Part shown: piece after piece, positions 22,801 to 36,025 of the stretch
Numbering within the stretch: position 1 is the first letter of the stretch
Layout of the letters: each line of letters starts with the position of its first letter
Source of the DNA: Blasia pusilla
Lineage: Eukaryota; Marchantiophyta; Marchantiopsida; Blasiales
NCBI GenBank assembly: GCA_050084515.1
Contig: CM114272.1
Span: 21,948,001-22,012,000, forward strand
DNA: 64,000 bases
Direction: 5' to 3'
Translations under genes and position numbers: made by a program
Notes under the pieces: model-generated
Told to the model about the DNA's origin: nothing
Database searches by the model: none
Seen by the model: only the letters and a program-made list of their open reading frames with translations

Positions 22801-24571
22801 CTATTGATGTCTGTCCAACAGCAAGGCCCACGGACAGCCCAACTGATGGGGCAACGGTGTCAAAAACTGCCTTCACCTGAGAAGTGGTCAACGTCATCCA
22901 TTTCTGTCAAAGCAGAACTATATACTTTTCAGCGAGTCATTAGACAGACACAGCTGGTAGCAGTTTCAGGCAAACTGAAATACACATGCCATATGTACGC
23001 TCAGTCCAAACGGATTATGAAATTCTCTGCTTGGAAGACCAAACACCCTCGAACACTTTCTCTGATGATAGCTAGAAAAGTTCATGCAGCTATTTGAGCA
23101 TGCGATTTCTAATCTATTATCCCTATGATTGCTGCAATTAACCACCAACTCTCACCAAAGTAGAGAAATCCATGTCACACCTGGGCAGCCAAATCCCTTG
23201 TTGGAAGCACAATCAGTGCTCGTAGTAGACGAATCACACGAGTAGAGAGCTTCTGAACAATCGGTAAGGCATATGCAAGGGTTTTCCCACTTCCAGTGGG
23301 TGAGCTCACACATACATCTCGCTCACACCTTCCAGGACCAATGGTTTCATGCCACATGGCCATTTGCACTGGGAAAAGAGTTTCTATTCCTGTTTTACCA
23401 AGCGCCTCTTGCAATCTGCACAAAATTACTTAGAAGTTAACACCCATTTTCAGTGTATGAAACCAAAAAATGCGACCTGCTCAAGGATGCCAAATAGGAA
23501 ATATGGTTTGGAAGACTCAGAGACACACCTCAAATCCAAGCCGGGCACTTGAATCAGGGGCACAGCCTTGTAGCCATCAATATCCAGGGGATCCCGCATC
23601 CAGGATAGCACTGGTAGTCCTTTCCCATGAGATTCTACAGCAGTGTCACGTCCCAAGATCCTCTCCACATCTTTTTCGATCGTGGCTATGTCATTTTCAC
23701 CATGAGAAACCTCATTCGCATCCCCAATGTTTCTTGCATTGTCTGCAAGTGGACTAACAGGTCTTTCCCTCTTAGCCTGTGCGTCTATTGTCCCAGTGTC
23801 TTCTGTCAGCTTCTTTCTTTTCCTCTTCTTTTTATCCTTTTTACCTTCATCAGCTGCAATCACGTCTATCTTTTCAGACAAATAGTGAAGGTTTGCATCA
23901 CTCGTGGAAGAGATCAGAGACACGGACCCATTAGGTGGGCTTGGGAGGAAAGAGTTACTTACTTCTACAATTAGGGCTGGCTCCTCTACTTTTTCTGACG
24001 GACTTGGAGCCTCGGGATAATGGGCTACTTTTTGTTTCTTCTTTCTCTTCCTCTTCTCCTTCTTAGGTGTGTCAATCTCATCTAACTCTTTCACCTCCAT
24101 ACCATTGTCACCTGGTCCATTCTCTGGCTGAGCATTGTCATCCTCCAAAGGGCATGAATCTACTTCAATCTTAGATGAAGTTTTTTTCTTCTGCCTCTTC
24201 CTCTTTTTCTGAACAGGATTTGGAGCAACCTGCTCTGAAATCTCCTTCAGTTCTTCTCCATCCATGCTCTCCTTATGAACAACTCCGCCTTCCTGTTTGA
24301 TCTTCGGTATCTTCTCCTTTTCATGTCCACTCTTGCTTAGATCCTTGTACTCTTGGTCAGTAACCGCCATAGGCACGCCATTGACATCCAGAGTAAGAAC
24401 CTTCCCAGTATCATTGTGGACCTCTTGCGACTCTGGCCTGGAAGCACTGTGAGACACCTGATTCCGTCTACCTGCTCGCTCACTAGCTCGTGCATTGAGC
24501 TGCTCCAATGTCAGGAGAGGGTTCTTTTGCTTTGCTTGGTCCCCCCCAAGCCATCGATTTACCTGAAACAT
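19860..24571 (-). CDS. RH1: DEAD-box ATP-dependent RNA helicase, DDX51/Dbp6/RH1 type (nine exons)
   Basis: Nine exons joined at GT-AG sites give an uninterrupted 837-residue protein: 24571-23529, 23415-23181, 22876-22619, 22168-22005, 21677-21494, 21237-21050, 20781-20577, 20341-20236, 19990-19860. The summed length (2514 nt) is a multiple of three with no internal stop. The start [10 protein letters not shown] matches the short conserved N-terminus of DDX51 proteins. Residues about 1-347 are acidic/Lys-rich with several KKRKRQKKK-type nuclear or nucleolar signals. The helicase core follows: Q-motif Gln365, motif I PTGSGKT 387-393, [13 protein letters not shown], motif II DETD 515-518, SAT 587-589, TRGMD 712-716, HRVGRTAR 737-744. 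Family members act in 60S ribosomal subunit assembly. DETD in place of DEAD is also found in plant RH1-type proteins. No lesion is seen. The symbol is by similarity only. Confidence 0.92.
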
Positions 24572-27500
24572 TGCTTCTGCTCTACACCAGAAAATTGTAG
24601 TAAATTCAATTGCAGCCCATCACAATTAGGTGGTTGCCTCAACCTCACACAAAGCAGTCATGAGAAAATAAATCATTTTGACATCTTCAAAAACCAATTT
24701 AACAGAAGCAATCTTTTCAACTCTTTAAATATCCAAAAGATGAGTCCAGCTCCGTCCCTGGTTACTTATTATCATATCGCTCAAAAAGTGCTATAAATAA
24801 CTTAAGTAACCTGGGCTGTAGTTATCAGGCACGGGGACACACTCTCCTACAAATGCTTCCTTTGCAACCATGCCGTAAACATCTTCAGGGTTTAGTGAGA
24901 GACAGGGCATGTACTACCTTTTAGGCACTACTGTCAGGGTGATGGGAAAGGCATGAAGTTTAGGGCTTCTTTGTCCACTGCTGTGTTGCCTACCGTTCCT
25001 CTATAGCATTCATAAAGAATGGTCATCTACATGATCCACAAATTTTTAATCCTAATCCTCCCACCTCTAATTTTTCTATGATCAATAGAGGTATATTGTG
25101 GGGAAAACTGGCCATCAAAGAACTTCATGATAAACCAAATCACAAATTGGAAATAATGGATGAAAAAGTAAAAAGAGCTCAAGGTTTATTCAACTTCTTC
25201 AGATGAAGCTCTTTCTTTGGAAGCTGGCCTGCCATAAAAATGGTTGCATCCGTTCTTAATAGGGCCATGTGATACTATTAAATGTCTCCACATACTTGGA
25301 ATTTTCTTCAGCCAATCCACTGTCCACAACTGGATGAGATTAGAGAGCTGATTGGAGGCACACTCAGCTGTGAGAAGTGTGAATGTAAGGGTTTCCAGAA
25401 CAATCATAAAAATCCACTCTTATCCTTCAACCACTAGGAAATCGGAGCTTCAATATTTACCATACAATGAGAGGGATGAAACTACCGAAAATCATTTGTA
25501 AATAGATGAATCGAATAAACCAACCCATCCAATTTGCCATCCCCTTAAGAATACTGCCACCACATTCATTAGCAGTGATTCATTCATCTTTTCAGTCACA
25601 CAGATCCTGCCATTTTCGAAAGCCCAAATATTCGCAATTCTCTTACACAAGCAGGTTGGGAAGCATGATTGACACCAGCGGCCTGTAAATAGCCAGGAAG
25701 GATAATATTTTCGAAGCAGTAGCTGCGTAACAAGTCAATCCAATTACATTCTCTTGTTAATCATAATCTAAACAGTCCGTTCAGTGGGAAGTAGTTCATT
25801 ATAGCAAGAGGCCAACCAAAATCAGGCAACGTTGTAACTTGCACATGTTATGTCTAGGTGGATATGTAAGTGGGAAGGTCTGCAAAGCTCAGCAGAGAGG
25901 ATAGCATGTAGGGCTGGATCATAAGACCAAGATGTCAACGTCGGAATCGCAAACAGCTATTGTCCCCAAATAAAATTGAACAGACAGAATTGGAAAGGCA
26001 ATTGGACTGCACCTTCACAGGCTGGCAAAGTATTTGCCCAGTCCGCTTTCCTCCTTCTGGAATCTGATGCTTTGACTAGTCCCACGGATTCCACGGACTC
26101 AAACAGTCGCTTGATGAAGCCTTCAAACAGAGAATTGGAATTTTAGATTGCTCCATTCCACCAGGATTCTAATATCTCGACCTTAAACCTAATGCCACAT
26201 TGCAACCTGCGGAGATAATGCTTGGAGCCGCAAACACCAGGGACAGTAACTACAAAGGGAGAGCACAAGATCGGCGTAGAAGTATCTCAGATCGGGTAGG
26301 ACAATTTCATCCGCGGAGTGCGGAACCTGGCGGCTCGCCTTCGTCGTTGTCTACAATTCCAACCATTCGGGCAGAAGATAACCACCCTACTATCGGCAAA
26401 GCAACAGCTCGACTATTGTTCCAATTCACTCAGTCCCTCAAATGGACTCAATCCCGTCCACATCGATCAATTATGTTCTAAGTTTCAAAACGTCCCCTGT
26501 TTGTAGTGCTGAACTCCTTCTGCCGCGACCATTCTTCGCACGAAATCGAGCACTGGTCCCGCTTACTGAGTTTACGAGAAGAGAAATTCCCAGATTTTCC
26601 AAAAAACATTTTGGCTCGATTATTATCAATGCTATATTTAAAGCGGTGAAGAAAATGGAAACAAAATTAGTGAAACCAGGTCTATGTGACGAGGAATTCC
26701 CAGATTTTCCCAACATTCTTTCTTGCCTCTTATTATGAATGCTCTGTTTTGAAAAGGGGTGAATTAAATGAACATGAAATGAGTGGAACCAGCGCGTGAA
26801 CCTGAATTTGATTGAAGTCGCAGCAACTTTGGCACCACAAGCGCTCTTCTGAACGAACACGCTTGCATCAATCAGTCTGAGAAGTTGCTGCGACCCATTG
26901 CCATCCCCAGGGAGTTCATACCTTATCCTTCCCTCTATTCCCAAAATTCCTGGCCTCCTTCTCTTTCTACCCGTTCATTTACAACAGCACAGTCTCCGAC
27001 CGACAACAAACTGACGCGCGCATTCTGAGCGTGAACAGGGAGCATCACGCTTTTGATCCGAACGCAATGCAAGCAAGCCGCAATTTGATTTGCACTTGTG
27101 TAACACAAGAATTCTGAGGCTGACAGGTTTGCATGGCATTCCCGCTCCTTCTCGGGGTTTAGGGTTCTACTACTTGATCATACACACCGATGGATATGTC
27201 TCGATGGAATGCATTCCACGCATAATATATACTAGTGTTTTTTACAAGTTACTAGTGTTTTTTACAACTAATCATATAAAAAAAAGTTCTCTTAACAAGT
27301 GAAAAAGTGTTTGCAAATCATTAAGACACTCTCTAATAATAATATATAAATTATTATTTATATTAGTTGATACTCATACGGGTGAAAAATTAGTAAAAAA
27401 ACAAAAGTTTTGGGCATTCCAAAGGAGTTTACATGCTTTAGCTCGTAGGGAAGAAACGACACGTGTCAATTAACTATAGGCCAAAAAAAACTCGTGTTAC

Positions 27501-29696
27501 CAAGAGGGATGACATCCCTTGTAAGGACACCCTCACGTAATAATATAATATATAATATTTATCTATATATTATAATGTACGATCCCACAAGTAATAAATG
27601 GTAAACAACAAATGATAAATAGATCAAGCCCATGGGCCTAGAGAGTCAAAAGGCTACAAAACACTTAATAAGTAATACATTGACTCGAAAAAAAGACCTT
27701 AAAGGCCTTCTCTTAGCTAATGCCTAGAGCTTTTGAGCGATGAATAATGATATTTTTAATATAACAACTTAAATCATAAGGCATTAGTTGTAGTAAAGAA
27801 TAGAAATTCTCCACATCTATTTGATGAGCTAGTCTAATCTCATCATATCATGGGCATGTAACAAACACATATTTTTCATCCTCAAGACTTTTTCTGTCAC
27901 ATAACCTACAAATTCGTTCTTTTCTATCAATGTTGAACCAAAATAAGACAAAATAGCAACATTTTAGAATTTCAAATCATAGGTTAGATGGATACAAACA
28001 AATTATAAGGCTAAGTTAGGACGAATTTGAATGAAAGAGAAAAACTATTTTCTATTACTTCATACCTTATAATTTAACTAATTATAATTGCTGATCCTAA
28101 ATGACAATAAAGTGAGATAATTCAAATTTTGAATAAGTTTTTTTCTTAATTCGTATTTAATGGGAAGGGAAAATGGATTTTAATGGAGAAAGAGTAAATT
28201 TTAATAAACTTTTACTGAAGGATGGAATTATTTAGAAGAGTGAAATGATATTATTCTTTTAAGGTTTAAGAAAATAATTTAAATTTTGAAATGATTTTTT
28301 TTTTTTTAAATGATCAAATTATTTTCATATGATATTTTCAAAAGGAAAATAAATTTGAATGTAAAAGGGAAATTTACTTAATTAAAATTGACTAAGAATT
28401 TAATTAGTAAATATTATTTTTGTGGGAAAAATAGAAGGGGGAGAATAGGTATTATTCAAACTTTTATGGAGGAGTGAAATTAATTCGGGAATTTGAATTC
28501 TATTAAAAAGTGAAAAAACAATATTCTTAAAATTTATTTTAAAATGAAAAATATTTCCAAATTATTAAAAAGTCATTTTCGTGCGGAAGCACGAAAATGC
28601 TAACTACTAGATTGTTATTGGAGAGTGCCTTGTTTTTTGCACTTTTTAATAGAATTCAAATTGTCACGTGGCACTTGGGCAAAAAAAAAAAAAATCTGGA
28701 CAGTATAGTTAGTCCTTTCACTCCCGGACATGGTACATGTTGTATACTAGTATGTTTGCAGTTTCATGTGGCATGCATGGCTAATTAATCCATACCAAAT
28801 CCAAAGGCCATCCAAAACCTACAGGCCAAATCCATCCTTGGATTGATTTTAATTTATCAAAGGACAAATGTCAATATCTGATTTTCAACGGCCCATTGAG
28901 AGAGGAGAAGGGGGGAATTAGTTATTAAACATGTGTGATGGACATATAGATAGGTTAGATGGAAAGGGGAAAAAATGGGAGTGCATGTAAGTGCCCTAAC
29001 CAGTTATCAACGTGAGAGGCATTTGAAAATTTAAAGTATATTCTACAATATATAGATTTTGCAGGGATTTATGATCCTTACGGTCCGCTTTAATTTTGAT
29101 ATGTGTTCCCATGACGCTAAGTACCCATATGCTTTTCTTCTATTTGGGAGAACTTCTTGCTTCTATTACAAGTTTGGGTAGTTTTTTCACGGAAGTGTTA
29201 CTTTCTTGGTGTTCATAAAGGATAAACATATATTTTCAAAGTTTTATGGATTCCAAACGGTTATTTGATGCAAAATACAAAGGGATCCCACTATTCCATT
29301 TAGTTTTTAGCCGGTGATTCAAAGTCGGGGACGGAAATTTGAGATTTTGTCCGGCTAGGTCAACAAGCAACCTCGGTTTTCCCCAGACATTGCTTCTAGT
29401 CCCCACTAAGGACCTATAAGCTTTTGTGGAAGGAAGGCATCCTTTACATTCTATATCTCATATTCTACTATTTTAGTAAGTTATGTTCCATAGGAATAGA
29501 AAAGTGTATCTCTAACCTCTTTCTATGTCTATTAAGAAGATGCCATGAAGTGCTTGTTTGATCCTCTTTTAATGATTATGAGAGATTATTCAAAAGTTTA
29601 TTTGCATTAAAAGAGAAATACAAGACATGAATAAAAGAAGATGAGGGAACCCATCGAAAGAACAAGCGTCACAAATGACTAAGCCTATGACACTTA
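24572..29696. other. Intergenic DNA, upstream of the helicase gene, then AT-rich
   Basis: 24572-27060 is the likely promoter and 5' region of the helicase gene; no upstream exon could be supported. 27060-29690 is strongly AT-rich with long A/T runs and no recognised protein, RNA gene or element. Short open frames (for example 25186-25407 minus, 26471-26944 minus, 27090-27302 plus) lack motifs and are not called. Confidence 0.5.
26585..26796. repeat. Two-copy tandem repeat of about 110 bp
   Basis: The segment ATTCCCAGATTTTCC followed by related sequence (TTATTATnAATGCT, then GAAATnAGTGnAACCAG) starts at 26585 and again at 26695. The copies have clearly diverged. Confidence 0.6.
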
Positions 29697-30535
29697 CGCT
29701 AGTGGGGACCTGGACAGAGAGTTATGATTGTGGGTCCAATGAGGTTTAAATACATTGGTGTGATCAACCAAAGTCAGAATGTAGACTAAATAGTCACCAG
29801 ATTAGGAACAACGGCGAAATCGGCCACTCGACTAACATTCGGCGAGACGGATTTGCACCTTGAGACTAGCCTTAGGCAAGAAAGGGGCATACATGCTCCC
29901 GATGCTAAGGGAAAAGAAAGAAAGGTGTGAGACCTTTGAGCCAAACTCCAAGTCAAAGGCAAGAACTAAGGAATGTATGAGTATTCAATACGAGCAAGAC
30001 GCCATGATCTGCCATAACACGATAGGCGGTAAGACAACCATGAGATGCCAAATGGGGATTCAAGACAAGCACTAGCCATGAGACATATATAACATGGGTC
30101 CAAGCTCCAAGATGTGTTTGGGAAGTTGAGGGTTGCATAATCTGCAGGAAGCCCCCGCCAAGCTATCTTGAGGAGTAGTTGGTCAAACAAGGCCCATGGC
30201 TCACAAACCACGTTGGGGTTGAGGGCCAAAATCAACGTTCCGAGGGGGACAACGGGGAAGGTGAGGTTCCAATGGAGAACCCCAAAAGTACTTATAAGCG
30301 GGGACAGTCTCCCTTCCTACCCACTCAAGCCCATGAACAAGCAACTAATTGTAATGTGTGTTTGGCCATATTTAAGGTTTGAGTTAAGGCACCTTGAGGG
30401 ACTAATCGACACGTCCCAATAGGGTGAGTAACTTGGGGAGATTGGTCGAGGATTGGGGAAGAGGATTCCTAGGGAGACTGTATGCACTTCAGGAGACTCG
30501 ACCTAATTAGTGCTTCGCAATTTCTCGACTATCTT
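29697..30535 (+). repeat. Dispersed repeat W-X-Y, copy 1 (split by element B)
   Basis: Three consecutive blocks can be matched to 53340-54310: W (about 29715-29815), X (about 29860-30140) and Y (about 30190-30535). In the second copy W and Y are on the opposite strand but X is not. The rest of the Y side resumes after element B at 40695-40827. This shows that B inserted into this repeat. No coding capacity is recognised. It may be a non-autonomous retroelement. Confidence 0.65.
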
Positions 30536-31797
30536 TATCACTCCTTTTAGGATAGATTGATGAGATCTAGTAGAGCGCCTTCGCAAGTAGTGGTGGACAG
30601 GCTCAAGAGGACCGTGTTCTACATTCAGCGGCTCATGGGAGTGCTCACCGGAGCAAGCGCTACTTGTTTTACTATTTTCCATTGCTGATTTTTTGTGTGG
30701 AAGAGTGGCGCGCGGAAGCGCTGCCCAAATTTCTTTAGAGATGAATTTTGGGGGCGGATTTCCCCATTCCAGTGCTCTCAGGAGCACCAAGTAGCTTCCT
30801 AGTTTGTGATTTTACAGGTCTGAAGTTTTGTGTGCAAGAAATTAGCGCAGAAGCGCTGCCGATTTTGTCCTAGGAGTGCAGATTTGAAGGGATGCATGAC
30901 ACTTTTTGTGGGAAAGTCAAATAAAAAAAATTAGACATCAATGTAGATCTCAAAGCTCATTGTGGAAGAAATGGTGTGTGATTCTCATCTATGAGCAAAA
31001 AGTTATGGTCGATTTTGCAAAACTGCCATTGCTAGGCAATTTTGAGGTAAAATTGTTCAAACCCTAGACTAGCCGCCGCGTCGGCGGCGGCCATCGCCGT
31101 CATAGTCACCATCAATGGTCCTTAGTCAACAGTCAACCGTCACCATCGAAGGTCCACCGTTACCGTCAACGGTCCACCGTTGCCGTCAATGGTCCACCGT
31201 CGTGTCAACGGTCCACCATTGACGCTCTACACGGTGTAGAGCGTGTGTATTGCTGATGGAGGAGGGTATGCCATGGATTTCTGCATCCCATCATCAAGTG
31301 TCGTGCCGTTTTGTAGCCATTCCGTGCCGCCAGTGCCGCACTGTACCGTTGGATCCGCACCGCATATTGAGGAGGTTTGAGCAGCGTCACTATGAAAGGA
31401 GTACGACTTGTTGATTGGAAGAGTTGTCTTCATGACCGAGTTGGGGTCGAGATTTGCAGTTGCCGAGGAGCGACATCGACATTTGTTCAGGTTACCCATT
31501 CTGTTTCGTTTGCCCTGCACGTGTGAGGGATTTCTGGGTACTGGTTAGTTATTTTGGATATTGGGTTTCGTGCTGATGCTAAGAGCATCCTTGATGTATG
31601 AGTTTAGGGGACATAGACCTATGTGGGATGTCTAGAGTTGAGGGTATGTGTTCTTTATGAGATGATAGGACAATAGTTGATTTGTCGCACCACGCCGCTT
31701 GTTGCCGCACAACACACTTCTCAATGAGAGAGAGTGTAGATTGAGTGCCGCATGTTAGTTTGAGTGATTGAGTGATTACTCGCTAGGTTGAGAGTGA
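30536..31797 (+). other. Element B 5' leader
   Basis: The leader is non-coding. It contains two GCGCRGAAGCGCTGCC-like motifs (about 30711 and 30846), also present once in C (about 41446). At about 31488 is CAGGTTACCCATTC, shared with A and C, which could be a 3' splice site of a leader intron. A minisatellite lies at 31104-31223. Confidence 0.45.
31104..31223. repeat. GTCAACGGTCCACCGTT minisatellite
   Basis: About six diverged units of 17-21 bp of the form ACCGTCAACGGTCCACCGTT are arranged in tandem. The unit is partly self-complementary (CCGTTGAC/GTCAACGG). Confidence 0.75.
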
Positions 31798-33155
31798 TTG
31801 CATCCGAGGGGCATGAGGGTCATCACAGCGTCATTTTGGAACTTTGAGAGGCAAGGTGGTGGACCTAAGAGTAGCTCTAGAGGTTTTGCGCGGAGTGGCG
31901 CGAGGTTTCGAGGGTCTCCACATGAGGGACCGCCTCGACCTCCTTCTGTGTCATCTTCAGACGAGGGGGAGAGTGTAGAGGAGTGTGTTAGTGCATCACC
32001 GCACACAATTAGTGGTCCTACTGCTTGGGAGTACGAGCTGGACGACCAGGGTAGAGGACCGCATAGTTTTCAGGTGCTATAGGCACTATAGAGTTACACG
32101 ACTTCATTGCGGAGTTTAGGAGTTTGTGTGACTCATAGCGGGCTAGGAACTCTAGAGAGTTCAACCCATTTACAACATGGAACGGTGTCTTCCAACACCT
32201 TGAGGGGGCACCCATGGACGATTACCAGGAGTTCTCCCACAGATATGCCCAGGAGATTGAGGCATGGCGACTCTACTATGACCCATACTATGTGTCATGG
32301 ACGGAGCCATTCCCAGATGAGGAGGAGGAGTCATAAGAGGCAACTTCTTCTTCCGTGAGAGATGTGTTAGGAGGGGTGGCTTGCACTGGAACAATTGCAC
32401 CGTCCAGTCGGGTGCGTCCGAGGTTCAACCCCCTGGTTGAGTTCTTTGCGGAGGTGAGGATGAGCTACCATGGGGTACGGACAGAGAAGTTGCGGAGCAT
32501 CCACGACTTCCATAGGCGCCCGGGTGAGAGTTTGCGTGAGGCCTACACTCGCTTGCGCAGGTTGATTAACGTCACTCAAGGGGTGACAGAGGCCCAGACT
32601 ATCCAATCATCGTACCCAATGTTTGACCGAATCCTGCGGATACGGGTGCGGGAGGGGGTGCTTCTTATGAACACCTCACCCACGTTGAGAGATGTTTTTA
32701 GGACCACCAAGAACATTGAGCGCAACATGGCGGAGGAGAGGGTAGCCACCATGAGTTCTGGACGAGAGCAGCAACGTGGATTTTGAGAGAGGACTGTGGC
32801 ACCATGAGCACATGGAGGTTATCGAGAGCCTGTGCCACAGAGACCCGCGCCATCATATGCGGCGTAGCAGCAGCAACCGCCAGGTATTATTTTTTGGGCA
32901 TGCAGTGGAGCCCATCACCAACGCGATTGCGCCCGTCAGGGTCATGGATGCATGCCTCAACATGGAGGAGGAGATGGTGCTGCACTAGGAGGTTATGAGT
33001 GTGTCTATTTTCAGAGGTACGGTCACACATGCGCCAGATATTTCAGCTTACACCCTGAGTTACGTGCGGACCAAGGGCAAGAGAGGGCACTAGAGCGAGT
33101 AACTAGTTTGGGTGGACCTAGAGGTCATGCACCAGTTGGTCTCGTTGGGGGATGA
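31798..33155 (+). pseudogene. Element B gag
   Basis: The Gag frame starts with an Arg/Gly/Ser-rich segment (31798-32082). It shifts frame near 32070 into FSGAIGTIELHDFIAEF, FNPFTTWNGVFQHLEGAPMDDY and, at 32415-32785, FNPLVEFFAEVRMSYHGVRTEKLRSI...GESLREAYTRLRRLI. Stops interrupt it (about 32129, 32335, 32786). The two zinc knuckles are badly damaged; the remnant YFQRYGHTCARYF at about 33007 marks the second. Similarity to A and C is clear along the capsid part. Confidence 0.75.
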
Positions 33156-33254
33156 GGAGTTGGAGTTTCCTGAGGGGGTGGTGGAGTTGCCCGTGGAGAA
33201 GGTAGATTCCCACCACCTAGACGCCTTGAGGGAGACGTTGGGCATGAGGCTGGG

Positions 33255-34380
33255 ATGGCTGCTCAGATACAAGAGCTACAGCAGCAGATTGCAATTGTCG
33301 CTATGGCATTCATGTTACCCGATGCTAGATCCGTGGCATCGACATCTTATGGAGTAGCCAAAGATATGGAGGATCCTGGTTGGATGTGCGGAGTTTCCCA
33401 GATGAAGGCCGCTGCAATTGTAAGGCGTTCAACAGCCATAGAGTTGGATCCACAACGAGGGGAAGCCATGAAACAGACTAGGCTTCCTCAGTCTTTCACG
33501 TTGTTTAAGGTGATGAGGACCCCATCGATGGGTCGTGATCCGAGTTCTCAAAGAGTTGGTGATGTTGTTGGTGTGCAAGCATGGAGGGGGATGGGAGAAG
33601 CGAGTGTGATGACTCCTACTGATGATGCTCAGGAGGAGCATGTGTTGATCATGTTGTTGGGGGAGGCCACTTTTATGTACCGCGCTCCTTTATTTTCTGC
33701 TTTCGATGTTATGATGTTAGGAGGTACGCCCGCCGAGGTTTTCCAGCTGGCCGCTACAATATGTGAGCATGGAGTTGGTGTTCTTGCGTCACACTCAAGG
33801 ATGATTGTAGAGGAGGTGATGTACCTGCCCTTGGAGCCTATGCTCGGGCAGTCCACGTCAGATTCATGGCAGGCTCCGGTTGCTAGGATGGCGGAGATGC
33901 CTGCTAGACCCGCGATAGAGCGTGCCATGGCTTCTCCTGGTGTTGTGTTGCAGAAAAACCGGGGAGAGGTCTTCCAGTTGGTGAGTCCATGAGGTAGAGT
34001 TTTTAGTCCGCAGCATGTCTTGTTGGATTAAGGAGTGCAACCCCTGATGTTGGGGAAAGTGGCATTTAGAGGATTGGGCTTGATGAGAGCCGATGTGGAG
34101 CGTCGTCTATTCTGGATACAGACATCCTTGGGTTGAGCGAGTACCACACAGTATATCATCCGACATGAGTTTGAGGTGAGGATTCGCCCAGGACATCCTA
34201 CAGATGAGTCCGTGGTGCGAGCCAAGGCGATAGTGACCGATGTAGAGTCCTACGCCGTCTTGGTTGGTGGAGCAGTGTTGTACCCGATGGGGTTTTCCCA
34301 AGATTATTGGGAGGAGTCAGTGTCCTACAGACTAGGATGGAAATCGGATGATGGACGACTTTTTTCATTACCCATTTGAT
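33255..34380 (+). pseudogene. Element B gag-pol linker and protease
   Basis: An open stretch (33255-33992) begins with a Gln-rich heptad-like segment (AAQIQELQQQIA), probably a short coiled coil also present in A and C. It continues through a poorly conserved linker. The retropepsin follows. The HVLLD-x-GVQPLM block at about 34015-34045 corresponds to HVLLDSGAQLLM in C, but a stop replaces the Ser after the catalytic Asp. The downstream AVLVGGAVLYPMGFSQDYWEE (about 34255-34320) matches C. Confidence 0.7.
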
Positions 34381-34391
34381 TCATAGGTGCA

Positions 34392-35720
34392 ATGATTGAG
34401 CAACGACCAGGAGAGATAGCGACCTTAGCAGCATTTAGCAGCACCATCACTTGGCCTAGTGATTTGATTGAGGGACATGTCCATGCAGATAACACTCCTA
34501 TTCCTGACATTTCTATGGAGAGGAGTGTCATGGTAGGCGCATCATTTCATGGAGGAAAAGTGCCGCTTTGGGGCTTGACACAGGAGCTTTGACGCTTAGT
34601 CGCTGAGCATGTGCAGACCACGTGGAGCGAGACGTTTGCACTAGAGCATGACGGATCAGAGGAACCCGAGGTAGCCAGGAGTGCTACTATGATCCCTTTG
34701 GACACCACCCTGATTGTGTGTTGCATCCTAGAGGAGGGTATTAGCGTGCTAGATCTCTTTAAAGGGATCATAACTAGTTTAGTTGTTGTTTTGCAGGCAG
34801 GAGTACGCGTGCCGCAGTACTTGTATGTGGATATTGATGATGTTGCAAGGCGCGCTTCACTTCACCATGTGGCGCAATTACGCCTCCGTTTTCCGGACTT
34901 GTTGTATGCGTCCGCGTCTTGGGATACCAGAGTTCCCTACCGAGGGATATTTTATTGCTAGGGGCGCAGGACTTGGAGCGGGTAGGGACCATAGACTTGG
35001 TCATTTATGGTTGGCCGTATCATGGCCAATCGAGTGTTGGACGAGGTAGCGGATTAGTTGACTCTCGGTCCAGGTTACTTTGGGAGATAATGCGTATCTT
35101 GCGAGACTTGCAAGAGCATCAGTCCCCTTCTCCAGCATACATTATGGAGAATGTGACAATTTTGGGCGATTTGAGTTCCCGCATGGTGACGAGTGCACAT
35201 CAGGTGCGTCCATGGATCGGCCCTGGAGTGTTGTTAGATGCGGCAGATGTAGGTTCACGAGCACATCGCCCGCGTCTTTGGTGGACCAACTTGGTGACAC
35301 ATGAGGTTTTGTCGAGGGCGTATGCGAGAGTGGAGCGCCCCTCCCATTTGTTGGTGGATTCTATTCTGGATCTAGGTCGTCGATCACACAAAATACGACA
35401 CGATGATCGACCACCATTGATTGTGGTCAACAAGATAGGTATGCCACGAGCAGCCTTTCCCACATTTGTGAGTTTTCCTGCTTCCTATGTATTCAAGGAG
35501 GCCCGACCTGGCTTGGTTTGGGATAACGAGGTACAACGGTTGGTGGAGCCCGACGCCGATGAGCGAGAGCGAGCGATGGGATTCCCCATTGGAGTGATGG
35601 CACTACCGTCACTATCAAAGGCATCATGACCTCATGTCTTGGGTCTGGTGATGGACCTGAACTGCTTGACATGGATTTTTAGCTTAGGAGTTGCTGAGCA
35701 ACGTCATTTGCGGATGCAAT
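34392..35720 (+). pseudogene. Cytosine-5 DNA methyltransferase domain, DNMT3-like order (element B)
   Basis: The domain would transfer methyl groups from S-adenosylmethionine to cytosine. Motif I is VLDLFKGI (about 34748), with QYLYVDIDDVARR following. Motif IV is GWPYHGQSSVGRG (35009-35047), where the catalytic Cys of PC is Tyr (codon TAT 35018-35020). Motif VI is YIMENV (about 35140), motif VIII is SRAHRPRLWWTNL (about 35257-35295), motif IX is ERERAMGFP (about 35566), and motif X is GLVMDLNCLTWIFSLG (about 35640). The linear order I-IV-VI-VIII-IX-X is that of DNMT3, not of plant DRM where the blocks are rearranged. A frameshift near 34918 and stops near 34590 and 35627 disable it. Confidence 0.85.
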
Positions 35721-36025
35721 ATATCACATATGTTGCGTTGGTGAGCCCCATGCCTAGCGAGACGGTTGAGGCAGTGGATGGGAGCGAGACCCGAGGAGAT
35801 CGACACGCTAGGGGTGATTGGGAGAGACACCCTTGGACTTCTTTGGATGTTTTGCAGGTACGCTAGGAGATGATAGCCACAGCATCGAGCGTGGTTTCGG
35901 GTACTACACGTGGAGATCAGAGTTTGCAGTTGGTTGTAGGGGAGTAGCCAAGTTCTATTTTCCGAGACCAGGTTGCACCATAGCAACTACCAACACCCAC
36001 GCCGGAGAGTCTTACCGTAGTCACG

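Noticed and set aside
23627-23974. Plus-strand frames across the helicase first exon
   Set aside because: They are antisense shadows of the conserved minus-strand exon.
26471-26944. 157-codon minus-strand frame upstream of the helicase gene
   Set aside because: It contains a diverged 110-bp tandem duplication and no domain; probably non-coding.
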